Shown one piece after another: positions 23,061 to 35,300 of a stretch of DNA of 64,000 nt. The translations under genes were made by a program, and so were the position numbers. Under the pieces are notes generated by a model. It was not told where the DNA came from, did no database searches, and saw nothing but the letters and a program-made list of their open reading frames with translations. The stretch is from Rhypophila decipiens (taxonomy: Eukaryota; Ascomycota; Sordariomycetes; Sordariales; Naviculisporaceae). Every line of letters starts with the position of its first letter. The stretch's first letter is position 1. The stretch lies in NCBI GenBank assembly GCA_033297075.1, contig MU858075.1:8446-72445 (forward strand), written 5' to 3'.

Positions 23061-23725
23061 GGTGTTTTTATAATATGATTTGGCGCACTCTTTATAATAA
23101 GGTTTCCTCGAATAAAGTTAGTTTCAAGATTAGAACCATTGTTGAAACGTGTACAACAACTTGACGGTTTGCCGTGTATGCTCCACAGCGTTACAAACTA
23201 GAATATGTGATGTACTGATGAGGGCGGGATGAGAAGTCCCTGAGCCACGCTCCTGGGGAAGATTCAGGGACAAAAGCAAGCACAGGAACACAGAAATCAA
23301 GCACAGAACAACTAGCTACCATGCCGAAAGTCTTCATAGAGAAATGATTGTGATAATTTTTTACGGGAAGAAATGTTGCGATCTTGTAAACGACTTGGAA
23401 AAGGGTTTGGAAGCCACAGCCACCTTAAGCTCAAAGAGGACAGGATAGATGTCTTGGGGGTGATGGGACTGTCTTGCGCTTGGAAACATGGGGATACCAG
23501 CAGCTTGCCGAATGGCATTTCAACTCAGGTAATATGATGATCTATTATTGATCCGTTGATGAACCTGGGAAATAACTCGTTCCGCTCGCGCCCAAAACCC
23601 CAACGCAATGCGCTGAACCATCGTTTCTGATTTCCTATCAGAAAAACACTCGCGGAGCCACTGGACGGCACCTTTTTCCTTATTAAGGCATGACGTTTGC
23701 GACAAGAAGTTCCAGGACGTCGAAC
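23061..23725. other. intergenic between convergent genes
   Basis: The 3' ends of the 22.6-kb candidate and of arpc4 meet here. AT-rich bases 23060-23140 carry AATAAAG-type words. No coding exon was seen. Confidence 0.5.
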
Positions 23726-24724
23726 TCAGTCGAACTATATGCCGTTTAATAAGCCCATCATCTGTGTCAACTCGGGACGGATAACTTACTGGAGTCAAGA
23801 AAGACTCGGCTACGAAACGCGCCCGCGCATTCAACTACCACACGGTTAGAACGGCAGCCAGTTGGAGGTTCGATATGAGAAATACGTACGAATAGCTTCA
23901 TCTCCGAAATTTCCTTGTCAACCTCCTCCATAAATTCTTAGGGCAAGTCAGCAACAGCGTTGCGTGATACCTCCATTCTGGTGGGAACATACCAATGATA
24001 AAATCAACTAATTTGTGTTTCAACATTTCCTCGGTGTGGACGTGTGTAAGGAGGAAGCTGATGTCATATCCCTGTACGAAATGTTAGAGCCGACACAGTA
24101 TATAAGCTCGCAAAGGCGCCGCTATACCTTGATTGGTTTTCTCCGTAGGATAAAGAAGGACTCTGCGCGCTGGTTCAAGAACCGGGTGAATTTATGGACC
24201 AGTATGGATTCGATTTCGTCGGCCTGCTTGATTTTGATGCTGCACACTTGTTGGTCTTCTGTTCCTTCCCTTTCCAAGGGTGATGCTCATTCTTCATACC
24301 TGATTCTGACGCTGTTGATGCTGGGTTCGATGAGGACTCGCTCATTTTCGTTTCGCGCAATCGTCAAGGGCGTGAGGAGAGCTTCTGGAGACGTTCGGGA
24401 TTCGACCTCTGGGACGTTATGTCTCTCGGCGGTCTGCGAAGCGAAATTCGACCTAGGTGCCGTATTAGTTCCCGCCTTTGGGGAGTATCAAGACCAGATA
24501 TCGCTTACAGACACAGAGCAGCCGTAAGACTGCTCCGTACAGCCTGCAGGTACGGTCTTAACGATTGCGACTATGAAGATATTCAAGTTAGCCTATCGAT
24601 ATCAGGTGAGGGGCAGCTTCAGCCAACTTGGCGCAACTCGGAAACGAGGATTGCCTCGGAGTGAATCGCAATGGGGATGATGGACTGCTTCGTTCGGGGG
24701 GTCTTGGCACATAGAACATACCAT
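23726..24724 (-). CDS. arpc4: ARP2/3 complex subunit 4 (ARPC4, p20)
   Basis: Eight exons on the minus strand: 24724-24722 (the ATG alone), 24570-24509, 24452-24300, 24239-24128, 24071-23993, 23936-23890, 23834-23790 and 23734-23726; 169 residues, the family length. Every junction has a GT donor and AG acceptor and keeps phase. ARPC4 pairs with ARPC2 to form the structural core of the ARP2/3 complex, which nucleates branched actin at endocytic patches. Family hallmarks are [18 protein letters not shown], the [18 protein letters not shown] block, [57 protein letters not shown] and [16 protein letters not shown]. The seven introns break the coding region so finely that the sense strand shows no long ORF. 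Divergent from ubp6 across about 500 bp. Confidence 0.96.
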
Positions 24725-25229
24725 TGCGAGTGTATTCGAAACTCGAGTATCGACTTGTATCGTCGTCGTTGGTGTTGATGGGGTCCTGGCTGGGCTGACA
24801 GCCTTGGTGGACGTAATGCTGTGTGGATTGATGTGGGGTCGTGGGGAATGGTCGCAGGCAAGCGCCTGCATAATCGCGTTCCTGTGCTGACTAAGTGAGG
24901 TACATAAAATTAATGGGATCAAAGTGCGCAGAATTATTTCGATTTCTTGTACAAGCCGTCGTCCCACAGAGCTCATTGGCCCATCTTCATGTACCCTGCT
25001 AGACAAGCCAGCTCAGGAACCTAATCGTACAAAGCTGCACTGCACAACCCCGCCGCCATTCTTTCGCCTTCTTCCATAGTAGCTGGACGGTGACGAAGCG
25101 CGAGGTTGCCTGCCTTACATCCAACGTGCATCGACAATATTCAACTCCGACTTTTGCACATACAGCTTTATATTATCCTCCTGCAACCATCCTTTTTGCT
25201 CACTGTTCAAGCCGCAAAACGAATACAAC
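24725..25229. promoter_or_regulatory. divergent promoter of arpc4 and ubp6
   Basis: 505 bp between the two ATGs. No TATA box was seen on either side. The arpc4 side has a Pro/Thr-codon-like C-rich leader and the ubp6 side a C/T-rich stretch at 25130-25200. Confidence 0.5.
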
Positions 25230-26971
25230 ATGTCGTCAATAAAAGGTACTTGCTCTCTACACTTTTACCCCAGCGGAGTTGGCAACTAATCAATCCTCGT
25301 CTTACCACAGTGGTGGTCAAACACCAGGGCAAGAAGTACGATGTCGAGGTCGACGAATCTACTACCGGCGAGGTTTTCAAGTACCAACTCTTCAGTCTCA
25401 CCGGCGTCGAACCGGAGCGACAAAAGATCCTCGTCAAAGGCGGCCAGCTCAAGGATGACACGGACATGAGCAAGCTAGGCCTCAAGGCCGGACAAACCAT
25501 CATGATGATGGGTACTCCGGGCGAGGGCGGTGGGGCCATCGTTCGGCCAACGGAAAAGGTCAAGTTCGTCGAGGACATGACAGAGGCGGAAGCAGCACAG
25601 CAAGTGGGAGCAACACCAGCCGGACTGGTCAACCTCGGCAACACCTGCTATCTCAACTCGACACTCCAGGTGCTACGATCCGTACCCGAACTGCAGGATT
25701 CCCTTGACGCTTACTCGCGACCCGCCGCAAACACTTCTTCCTTCTCGATGCCGAGCGTTGATCTGGCAACCCCTCTCAAGCAGCTATTTAAGGGAATGGC
25801 TAAGACCCAAGAGGGCATGCCGCCGTTCAGCTTCTTGGAAGCTCTCCGAATGGCGTTCCCTCAGTTTGCCGAGCGCTCCAAGTCTGGGAATGGATATGCA
25901 CAGCAGGACGCCGAGGAAGCCTGGTCGCAAATCGTCTCGGCGCTTAAGCCGAAACTGACTCTGACCGGCGAGAGCGCGGAGCCTGTCTCCGTATTCGACA
26001 AGTATATGACGGGAGAGCTCTCGAGCACTCTTGAATGCGACGAGCCCGCGGCCCGCGAGGCCGGAGAGGAGCCGACGTCGTCCAAGGAGAGCTTTCTCAA
26101 GCTTAGCTGCCATATCGACGGCCAAACTAACCACCTGACCGATGGAATTCTCAAGGGTCTGAGCGAGAAGATTGAGAAGAAGTCCGCAGTCTTGGACAGA
26201 GATGCGGTTTACACAAAGAAGTCCAAACTCTCTCGGCTGCCCAAATATCTCACTGTCCATTTCGTGCGCTTTTTCTGGAAGCGCGAGACACAGAAGAAAG
26301 CCAAGATCATGCGGAAAGTCACATTTCCCCTCGAGCTTGACGTTGTCGAGTTCTGCACAGACGAGTTGAAGAAGGGACTCATCCCTGTTAGAGACAAGGT
26401 GCGCGAGGTTCGCAAGGACGAGGAAGACATGGAGCGGGCACGGAAGCGCCGCAAGAAGAATCCCCTCCTCGACGGCGAACACGGAGACTCGTCCGCGCCG
26501 AAGCCAGCAGCCAAGAAGGAGGAGAAGAAGCCGACTACATCTGCGGATGGAGATGTCGAGATGGGCGAAACCGAAACCTTCAAGACCGACGCCGAGTTCG
26601 AAGCTGAACAGGCAGCAGCGCTCCTTTCTGCCAAGAAGGAGCTCCACTCCCTGATCGATCCGGATCTCCTCAAGGACCCCGGTACTAACCCCTCTGGCTT
26701 GTACGAGCTCCGCGGCGTGGTTACACATCAGGGTGCTAGTGCGGATAGCGGTCATTATACCGCCTACGTCAAGAAGACGGGGCCCAAAGATCCCAAGACG
26801 GGCGAGATTGGGGAGGAGGATGGCAAGTGGTGGTGGTTCAACGACGACAAGGTCACAGAAGTGACTTCTGACAAGATTGAGGCCTTGTCGGGCGGTGGAG
26901 AGGCACACTCTGCCTTGATCCTCCTGTACCGTGCCATTCCGCTACCTACCGCGGAGGGCACTATGTCTTAG
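25230..26971 (+). CDS. ubp6: proteasome-associated deubiquitinase Ubp6/USP14
   Basis: Exons are 25230-25245 and 25311-26971, with a 65-nt intron after the fifth codon; 558 residues. It cleaves ubiquitin from substrates docked on the 26S proteasome, binding the Rpn1 subunit through its N-terminal ubiquitin-like domain. That domain (about 5-75) reads VVVKHQGKKYDVEVDE through GLKAGQTIMMMGTP. The catalytic domain begins with the Cys box GLVNLGNTCYLNSTLQVL (Cys118) and ends with the His box GVVTHQGASADSGHYTAYVK (His487) and WWWFNDDKV. A charged Lys/Glu insert near 400-450 (ERARKRRKKNP...) is typical of fungal orthologues. Longer frames upstream of the ATG are intron read-through. Confidence 0.96.
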
Positions 26972-27666
26972 AGGCTCGTTGATCGTCGGAATAGAGGAAA
27001 GGATATTATGCCCGGGTTGAAAAGAGCACAGGCACATTGGAAACCTGTGTTGTCGAACTAGTCTATGATTTTCGGTAGTATCAGGCTGCATTGTTAGAGC
27101 ACAGAAATGCTTTTTCTTGTCTGAGTAACATGTCAAAGGAGGGTGGCAGAGTAGACAAGGGCACATGACACGACTTTACAAAAATTAAAACAGAACAGGT
27201 AGACGGACAGGTAGCTTTCCCAACCAGGCTCATTGCTGGAAGCAAATATTGAATTATCGTCATCCATATATGGAGCCCATCCTCAGCAGCAAGAACATGC
27301 GTAGCATAAAAGCAGAACCCGCCCAGCGCATAGATATATGTACATTTGGGATAGTAAACATGATACAAGCCCGCCAGCCTAGTTGGGGACACAAACAAGA
27401 GCTGCGTTCATAACCGTATCTTCAAATGTTTAGCTCCTATCATCGCGCAACAGACCCGACGATGCACAGTTACCGCAGTGATGTCGTGGTTTCCGTCGCT
27501 CGTTTATTGGAAGATCGGTCTCTCGTTCCCCTTGTAGGATGATGTTCCATGGTCATCGTCGCACAGTAAAAGAGAGCATCAAAGCCACTTCAGCCAAGTC
27601 AAAAGAGAGAACCTAACCAACTAGGTCCCTAGATTGTTTGTTACCCGTGCCGTGTTCATGCCCTCG
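26972..27666. other. intergenic between convergent ubp6 and the small TM gene
   Basis: 3' UTR sequence of both genes. No coding exon or RNA gene was seen. Confidence 0.5.
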
Positions 27667-28247
27667 TTATTGCGAACCACGAGTCCAGTTGAGCGGTCTA
27701 GCCGCGGGTTTATTCTTATCTTTCTCCTTGATTTCTTCCATCGCCACTGTGTCTTTATTTCTCCGCGCTTGTAGCATTGCAATCTTTTGTTCCAGCTCTG
27801 TTTTTATCCTGTTCAGGTGGGTCCGTCGTTGTTCGAGGATGGCGATGGACTCGTCTGCTGTCATTTCTAGGGCTTTTTGTTTTTTCTATATAATTTTTGT
27901 TTTCGTTTCCGAGATTAGTTGGTTTGGTTGGCGTGGCCAGCACAGCAGGGGATCGAACAACATACCTCCTTCACTTCCATATCTGTCTTGAGCGTCGCGC
28001 CATACCACGCCCCGGTGACTATCACGATAAAGAATGATACGCTGATTGCACCGGCTTTCCATTTGACTGCCTCTGAGACGGGCGGTGTCGGTGGTGGTGG
28101 TGGGGCGACTGGTTTTCTCGCGCCTTTCCTGGCAGCGGCAGTAGAAGCGCCGGGGATAGGTTTTGTTGGTACTGCTGCTCCCCCTCGCATCATCGCCGAC
28201 ATGGCCTTGCCAATCCGCTCTGCTAACCGCCCTCCAGGGCCTGACAT
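27667..28247 (-). CDS. small single-pass membrane protein, unknown function
   Basis: Exons on the minus strand are 28247-27966 and 27885-27667, with an intron at 27886-27965 (GTATGT, CTAATC branch, TATATAG); 166 residues. The N-terminal 60 residues are basic and Gly/Ala/Pro-rich with few acids (MSGPGGRLAERIGKAMSAMM, then PPPPPTPP), resembling a mitochondrial presequence. One hydrophobic segment lies at about 65-84 (AGAISVSFFIVIVTGAWYG). A Lys/Glu/Gln-rich coiled-coil-like tail (LEQRRTHLNRIKTELEQKIA) follows. I do not recognise the family. Topology suggests an inner-membrane or ER anchor with a coiled-coil domain; this is inference. Divergent from shb17. Confidence 0.75.
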
Positions 28248-29378
28248 GATTGTATTTTCTCGCCTTGTGTCGAGGAGGATATATGGCCGTCTAGGTCTTG
28301 CTCGAGGCTGTGTTTTCCGTTCCGTCCTGGATCAATTGAATATATGCCCTTCTGCTTCCTCCTCTGTATCCCTGGAGGGCGCGCAAAGTCGATTGGTCGT
28401 ATGAAGATCGGTAATCACAATGCAGGTTGGCGATCGTAGTGGCTTCGCGTCGGACAGTCTCGATTCTCGGAAGGGCCTTGGTGTTGAGATGTTGGAATTG
28501 TGGAACAATCACCGACGGTCCGACCTTGAGGCTCTCGGAACCTTTTTCTCTTGTCGTCGGGACTCCAACGGAAATTTCAGCGTGTGACGTAAACAAGGAG
28601 GGCGCTAGCATCACACCGGTTCCCACGTGGTTGAGTTTGATGCTTGTCAACGGGAACGCGGGAGCGATGCGGCAGGGGGGTGAACATAACGGCCCGGGGG
28701 GATGGGGGCCCTTTGGCTGGGACGATTTTTAGGGCTGCGACAGGGGTTGAGGGCCGTGAGTAATCGCCCGTAGGCTTGGTAATGAGGGGATTGCTTCCCC
28801 ATGTTTTCATGAGAGATGCCTGGCCGAGACAAAGAGATTTCAAAGCACTAGGAAAATATAAGAAACAAAACTTGCAAATGCAAGATGTAAGTAAAGGAAT
28901 ATCGTTGGTATCAATGAGATTTATCCTGAGAGGTTCTTTAAGAGTGAAAGCTCAGGTTCTCATTGGAAATTCTTGGCGCACATTACCAAGGTCTGATCAA
29001 GACAGGGGCTATGAGTGATGAGACATCATCATGTCCCGCCAGGAAGCGCGGGGTGATCGTAACTGCTCCCGTCGATCCGGCCCGCGATATGTCCATCGTC
29101 CCCCTTCTTATAGGTCTGCGATCCCAGACAAAGAGACACCAGACTCTCTCACACAAAGTTGGTTCGGACCATCTCTTCAATTTCGAATTCGACAACCAAG
29201 AATAACCCGTCTCCTTGGAGGTATGGTTAATTATGACAACGGCGATGTTGCTGGGTAGAATGCAAGCTTACTCAAGACAGCAGGTCACAATCCCTGACCA
29301 TACTTTATACCAGCATACAGAGATTCACTTTCTGAAGGCCCTAGCTTCCAAGGGACTTTGCTCGGTGACTAGCAAGCC
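28248..29378. promoter_or_regulatory. divergent upstream region of the TM-protein gene and shb17
   Basis: 1.13 kb with no supportable exon. It contains purine-rich tracts around 28830-28960. Confidence 0.45.
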
Positions 29379-30728
29379 ATGGCAACTCCGAGAGTCTTCA
29401 TCGTTCGTCATGGTGAAACGGAGTGGTCACTCAATGGCCGGCACACGGGATCAACCGATATTCCCTTGACTGCAAATGGCGAGAAGCGTGTCAAGGCCAC
29501 AGGGAAGGCACTCATCGGTCCCGATCGGCTGATCGTGCCCAAGCAGCTTGTTCACGTGTAAGCATGCCTGTTTTCTCTCCCGGCTGTCGGTGGAGTTGTC
29601 CTCCTCCGACCGGCCCGCCGATTCACTCTGTTCACCGGGACCGGCATCTCAAGTGAGCACATTCATGATATGTGAACGGGAAGGAACTCGATCAAGGCTC
29701 CACTCCCGGAAACGTATAAACCCCCCCCCCCCCCCTCGGATGCTCGTCTCTTCGCTATTCTTTTCTTCCTCCCTCCCACAAAATCCTCATCCTTCTGAGC
29801 TTGGCCGCCGCCATCACCACGAAAGACGGTGGACGGCCAGGAAAGTCATCATGAAGACAAGTTGGCATTCACCCACGTTGTATTAATAGATGGCTTCAAT
29901 TCATCTTCACAATCCTCTGCATTGACTGCAAGGCCGAGGCATTGGTTCTGGGATTTATTGCTTACCAGTTTCCTGAGCTGCGATGCAGGTATGTGTCTCC
30001 TCGCAAGCGAGCACAACGCACTTTGGAACTTTTGAACCTTGGCTTCGACGAGCCCTTCCCTTGGAATGCCCACGGTGCGAGAGACGGAGACGGTCTGCAA
30101 TGCAGTGCAAGAATCGAAGTGACAGAGGACATTCGTGAATGGGACTATGGTGACTACGAGGGCATCACCACGCCACGGATCAAGGAGATGAGGAAGGAGC
30201 AAGGTCTCGACCCGGCATGGGACATCTGGAAAGATGGATGTCCTGGAGGAGAGTGAGTTTCTTTCCCCTCTAATACCTTTCCTCATTGAGCGTTGTGCAA
30301 TACTCTGTGTGTTTGATTGCTGAACGACATACGGGTATTGACAGGAGCCCGGAGGACATCAATGAGCGTCTTGACCGCCTCATCAAAGACATCCGGTCCA
30401 AGTGGCACAGCCCCGTCATGGGCAACAATAAGCGGGAAGACGCAGGACAGCAGCACGGTGATGTCCTAGTTGTTGCCCATGGTCACATTCTCCGAGCCTT
30501 TGCCCAGAGGTGGGCCGGTCAGTCACTGAAGGACGGTCCGACCTTTCTTCTCGAGGCAGGGGGTGTTGGGACAATGAGGTAAGCCAGCTAATTCCTGTTA
30601 TCCTATTCGGGGCACGACACGAAATACACCCGAGAACCGAGCATGCTGACTTTGAGGGCAGTTACGAACATCACAACATCGAGGAGCCTGCCATCCTTCT
30701 TGGTGGTGCATTCATGGTGGATCTTTGA
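29379..30728 (+). CDS. shb17: sedoheptulose-1,7-bisphosphatase (SHB17, histidine phosphatase family)
   Basis: Exons are 29379-29557, 29989-30252, 30345-30578 and 30662-30728; introns are 431, 92 and 83 nt; 247 residues. It dephosphorylates sedoheptulose-1,7-bisphosphate, driving the riboneogenesis branch of the pentose phosphate pathway in the cytosol. Visible are the phosphohistidine motif VRHGETEWS (Arg10, His11), YVSPRKRAQRTLEL, REWDYGDYEG, WDIWKDGCPGGE, the second catalytic His in VVAHGHILR (His193) and the SHB17-specific end FLLEAGGVGTMSYEHHNIEE. This last block separates it from phosphoglycerate mutases. It lacks a loop present in the yeast protein before FLLEAGG. The first intron is unusually long and holds a run of 15 C. 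Confidence 0.94.
29721..29735. repeat. poly-C run inside shb17 intron 1
   Basis: Fifteen consecutive C residues within the 431-nt first intron. Its length is likely variable and error-prone. Confidence 0.95.
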
Positions 30729-31419
30729 TCACCTCCGGGCAACTCCTTTCGTACTTACCCATATTCATCATGAGAGCAAGCGGTAGAGCGTCAGGAGAAC
30801 TTGCCATACATTTCAGACTTTCCATTTTGGTCAATCAGTTCGAACAATCTTGCGATACAAAATCTTCATGTTATTGCCATATGTCTCGTCGCCGCCGTAG
30901 AGGGTATCATGTGTGCCCGGACAATCTCCATCCCTGAGTACTCGTGGGGGCCGGCTTAGCCCACGGTGTGCTGCCCGGTACTGGCGCTAAACACCGATAC
31001 CCTCCATCATGTGAATAGCTCCTTCCTCTCTCGAGATAGACCAATAATCCGCCAAGACACACAGATGACTGTTCTCGTCCATCATCGGGGACGGTGCAGC
31101 GTGACTACCTTCAGATTGATCACATGCTGCCCATAATTGCTGTGCTGGTAAGACAGGCTGTTGACAGTCATCATGCTCAGATCTTTCTTGTGCCACCACT
31201 AAAAAGAATCTCGGAAATACAAGCTTACCTAATCCAGCACCACAACAAGCGATGGTGTAGGGGGTGTGGTTGGGGCAACTTCGGTACGCGCGCCGATGGC
31301 TATGCTGACTGTACACTTATTCTTGAAGTACTGGAATCGCGAGGAACACTCGGACTAACTTCCTATCTGGTCAAACATTTTCTACACTCTCGTACATCTG
31401 ACCGCTATGCAAAATGTGC

Positions 31420-31454
<35 letters not shown>

Positions 31455-32088
31455 GATGTGAAGCGCCACTCAGCCCTATATCATGGCATACACACAAAAA
31501 CGGCCCCCTGGTTGCCTTGCCCGCTCGTCAGCAGCCAGCCCTGGAATCAACGTTGCACCCGCGGGCCGACGCGTATCGGGAGGAATACCGGTATGCAAGG
31601 TAGTTAACTAGTTGTGTACTGTACGTACGTAAGTAGTTTGCTTATTTCTTTGATACGACGATTCCTTCCTGTTTTGTTTCTTTATAGGGCATGTGATGAA
31701 GAGGAACAGTACCTACCTACCTTCATATGTCCGAGAAAGGCACGGCAGGCCAAGCGAGAGTTCAACGGCTTTGCGAGATGTATCTGGATGTACCTGCTGT
31801 ACCATTTATGTACCTTATTCCTTCCCCTTCAAAGAAGACCCAACGTCAATTTGAGGAGATGAAACAGCCACGGTTTGTAGAGAAGACACCCAACACCTCT
31901 GCGTAGTATTGTTTCCTTTCCCTTTCCCGGTGTCACTAACTTGGCACAAACTCTGCTGCTTGTCATTTGTAAAGTCTTTAGTTGTAGGTGTGATTAACAG
32001 ATATCGGACAGCAAACCTCCTTCATGATAATTATTTGCATAATAAACAGGAAACAGCAGTTTCATTTACGGATATTCCTTTTGATGGA
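30729..32088. other. intergenic, start of gene-poor region
   Basis: No supportable gene. Minus-strand frames around 30987-31316 include a short protein-like C-terminal segment behind a GTAAGC donor near 31226, but I could not build a complete model. A GTAC-rich patch lies at 31612-31632. Confidence 0.4.
31421..31453. repeat. (AC)n microsatellite
   Basis: About 16 uninterrupted AC dinucleotides. Confidence 0.97.
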
Positions 32089-32331
32089 TCAAGCTAACAG
32101 GCCCTTGTCAAAAGTTGAAGATGATAATTTTCGCGACAACGACTGAAATGCGGTGAGTGGGATTCTCGTGTTGCCTGCTGCACGTCCAGTACTTACGCAC
32201 TTTCCTAGAATGGTCCGATTACCACTTTGGGCGAAATATTGACCGCTTTCCCAATATCTCTTCAACATTTGAGGATCTGGTGTGGATGGGTGGGGCAATA
32301 CGGTCCGATCTGCGTGCGCAGTAACAAACAT
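32089..32331 (-). CDS. possible small two-exon protein (weak)
   Basis: Candidate model on the minus strand: exon 1 is 32331-32197 (ATG, 45 codons), the intron is 32143-32196 (54 nt, GTAAGT...TTTCAG) and exon 2 is 32142-32089. The product is 62 residues, Ser/Arg/Lys-rich, with no recognised domain. The splice signals are good, and a CATATAAC element sits about 65 bases upstream of the ATG. Nothing else supports it. Confidence 0.2.
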   Translation of the reverse strand: MFVTAHADRTVLPHPSTPDPQMLKRYWESGQYFAQSGNRTILGKCVSTGRAAGNTRIPLTAFQSLSRKLSSSTFDKGLLA

Positions 32332-35300
32332 GCCCAGACAGAGAGGTACCTGTACGTTGATCTCTTGATGATGGGCGAGGAGACTTTGGAGAGATGTTAT
32401 ATGAAGGGGCTGAAAAGATGCTTGCTCCTTAGTCGATAACGCAGAGTATAATTAATGAATGGTTTTGCTCCGAAAATCGAGTTATCTGTGGCCGTTCCAG
32501 CCGGGTTGTTCGGCTCGACCGGAGTTTTCTTCGAGGGTCGATCAGCACGGCAAGACCGCCTAGAGGCCGAACAGTGCAATCAAAAAACTTACAGGGACCT
32601 TCAGCGTTGAGAAGAAAGCAGTGGAAAAGAACCACGCCGTGTTTGATCTTCATTCAAAATCTTTATATTGGTATTAGAACACATCTCCAAAGCAACCAGT
32701 TCCTTTGTTTACTTTCTTTGCGGGACCCCTATTGATCTTTGACTAGTGAATCCTCCGAGGAGCAAGAATAATAAAGCCCAAATCTCTTTTCCATGTTCAG
32801 GGCCATCTTGTGTAGTGTGCAGTATGGATAAGTACTGGAGAGCATCTTGTTCAAGAGATCAAATTAATGCATTTCATTCACCCGACCTGTAACCTCACGA
32901 GCTTGGCGATGTAGCTCCTTCTTGTGGTGGTAAAGATCGATCTCCACATACAGTACATTTAAAGAATAGGTATACTCTGTACATTTAAAGAATAGGTATA
33001 CTCTGATCCACATTCGAAGTTGCGTTCAAGCGGAGACCTTGCATTCTGTTACTAAGTGAGGTCGTCAAGGGGTCATAAAGAGGTATAGCGTGGCCCCGTA
33101 TTGGGATGGGACACAAACTGACCAACCATTATCAAACATTTCAGGCAGCCTGCCTGTGCTTCTTTCTGTAACTGGGCAAGTATTTCGAGTCAACATTTGA
33201 CCGAACTCTTGAACTTTCACGTAGATACAGCAATTTTGCCGCGCCATGGACGGGAATAACGAGCGCGAATATCGTGACCCTTGATCGGAGCTAGTTGGCA
33301 GTTTGTAGGGCTCGACGACAGGGCACAAGCGGTGAAGCAATCGAATGCTGAGCAAAAACCTCAGCCACCATTTTCGGGTTGATGTGTGTTTCCTTCAGCA
33401 GGGACTTGGTATAACAGCTGCGGCCAGCCATCAGCAATTGGGAAGAACTCCATCATCAGAAACTGTTTGATGAGCCGCCAAGTGAGATTCATCATCAACC
33501 AAATGATTCAGTTAGAAGTTGCAGTATTTGTTGAACACCATCCAGGTCGCGCTCACATATGAAGCCACGTACCCCTATCACTAGCACGATGGAATTTTAT
33601 TATCATTTTCATTCCCCCACAGTTCCTATTGCCAGTTCTGGTATATAATCTTCGTCTTTCAAATTCTGTCATCTCTCCATGGCTACCGTTGAGTCCAGTC
33701 TTTAATTCTTCCCAAACATCGACAGACGTTGAGCTGCTGACTCAGCAACTGAATGTTGTCAATGGTAAACAAACCCCTGAGCGGGTCAACCCGGACATGT
33801 TCCTCCGTTGTAAGCGAGCGGGTGGCTAGCCTTAGACTCCAGGGGAAGCTAGGCAGTGATAACCTACTCTCAGTCACGAGACCGGGGAACTCACATGCCA
33901 TAAATCCCCCATGTACTGGTACATCTCCTCGCTTCCTACCGCCATGTATCTATACAAGTACAAGCATTACTCATATTCACAAAAGTCGAAAAGCTAAACT
34001 AGAACTCTCCGAAGAAAGTGGGGATGCATGTCCCATCGTGGCTCGTCAGCTGGTCCGTCATCGCTCGAAGCGAACCGTCAAGGGACCTAGGCACGGCCCA
34101 GGTTCCTCCCGTCGTCGAACTAGTTCCAAAGATCCCGCAACTACCCTAGCCCAAGGGCATCCGCGTGAGACGGTGAGTACCCGTCTGTCCTTGTTGCCTT
34201 ACTGGCTAGCTAGCTCGCCGGCGCACCACCAGGAGCGGCCCGAAGAGATAAAAAAGAAGGCGACGAACGGCGCTATCGCATGTGTCAGAAACAGGAGGGG
34301 TGGTTCTTAGTGTGTCCCCGCGGACCTTTTGCCTTTGTTACACATGAAGGAGGCTCTCAGGGGGATATCAACTCCCTTTTGCTGTGCCAGGTATTCTCTT
34401 TCAAGCTCCGATTATGACACATGCCGATTTAGACCTTGTTGAATTGCCTCTCTCGGCTGTTCTTGACTTCTCTTATGAAACAAACTTTGCGAACGGCTCC
34501 AATGACCAAGTCCTCATGAAAGCATGTTTTGGACTTTGTGGGTGCAAGTCAACTTCCAATCGAGACAAGGATCCTAGGGCACCGGAGCAAGCGATGCATG
34601 TATGTTTTGCCGGGGTGGGTGATGGATCAGGAGAAGGCGCGAAGAAAAAAGCAGTATGTACATGGGTACTATGAGTATGAATACGGACGGATACAGCAAA
34701 AGGCATATATGATCTGTCATGCAGCGAGTTAGCCTTCTGCGGTGGAACCCGGTTTTGGTATGATGTCGACGCCTCGGGAATACGGATACAACCCCCCTCC
34801 GAGTCGTGTGTACCCTTGAGGGGCCCAGGAAAAAGCGAAAGATGGAATTCTTCGTCCTTTTGCAACGCTTATTTTAGACTCTGATGCTTGATACACCGAA
34901 TTGGGCCGCTGCTAGCCTCAGCCCCTTCCTTGGGGGCATAAGCCACGAGAATTGACCTTGAAAACTGTAATCAATAAATGACCTGTCACATATGTAGGCC
35001 AGTAGCAGGGGATTCATTTGCTCTCGTGGAGGAGACACGGCTTGGGTACAACTACAAGTGACATTGAGAAAAAGAATACAGGAAGAATGACGCAATCAAG
35101 GTTGTTAAAATCTTCAGCGGAGAAGCATCAAGCTCCCTGGCCAGGTACTCACATGATGTTCAAGACATGTGGACACCTCACCTCGAACAAAGCTCGAGGG
35201 GTACCAAGCATCAACTGACAAGCGTAGCACAGAAATAAGGCAAAATAATCTTCCATATGAGCGAGGGGAACCTCACACCAGATAGGAGATAAGGAAAATT

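Noticed and set aside
24015..24664. Plus-strand frames of 170 and 81 codons, and an apparently TGA-interrupted 172-codon frame
   Set aside because: They are antisense shadows of ARPC4, whose minus-strand exons explain the whole interval.
25784..26908. 374-codon minus-strand frame
   Set aside because: Antisense of the Ubp6 coding exon.
30987..31316. Minus-strand frame with a GTAAGC donor near 31226
   Set aside because: Several acceptors are possible and none gives a complete gene with a start codon.
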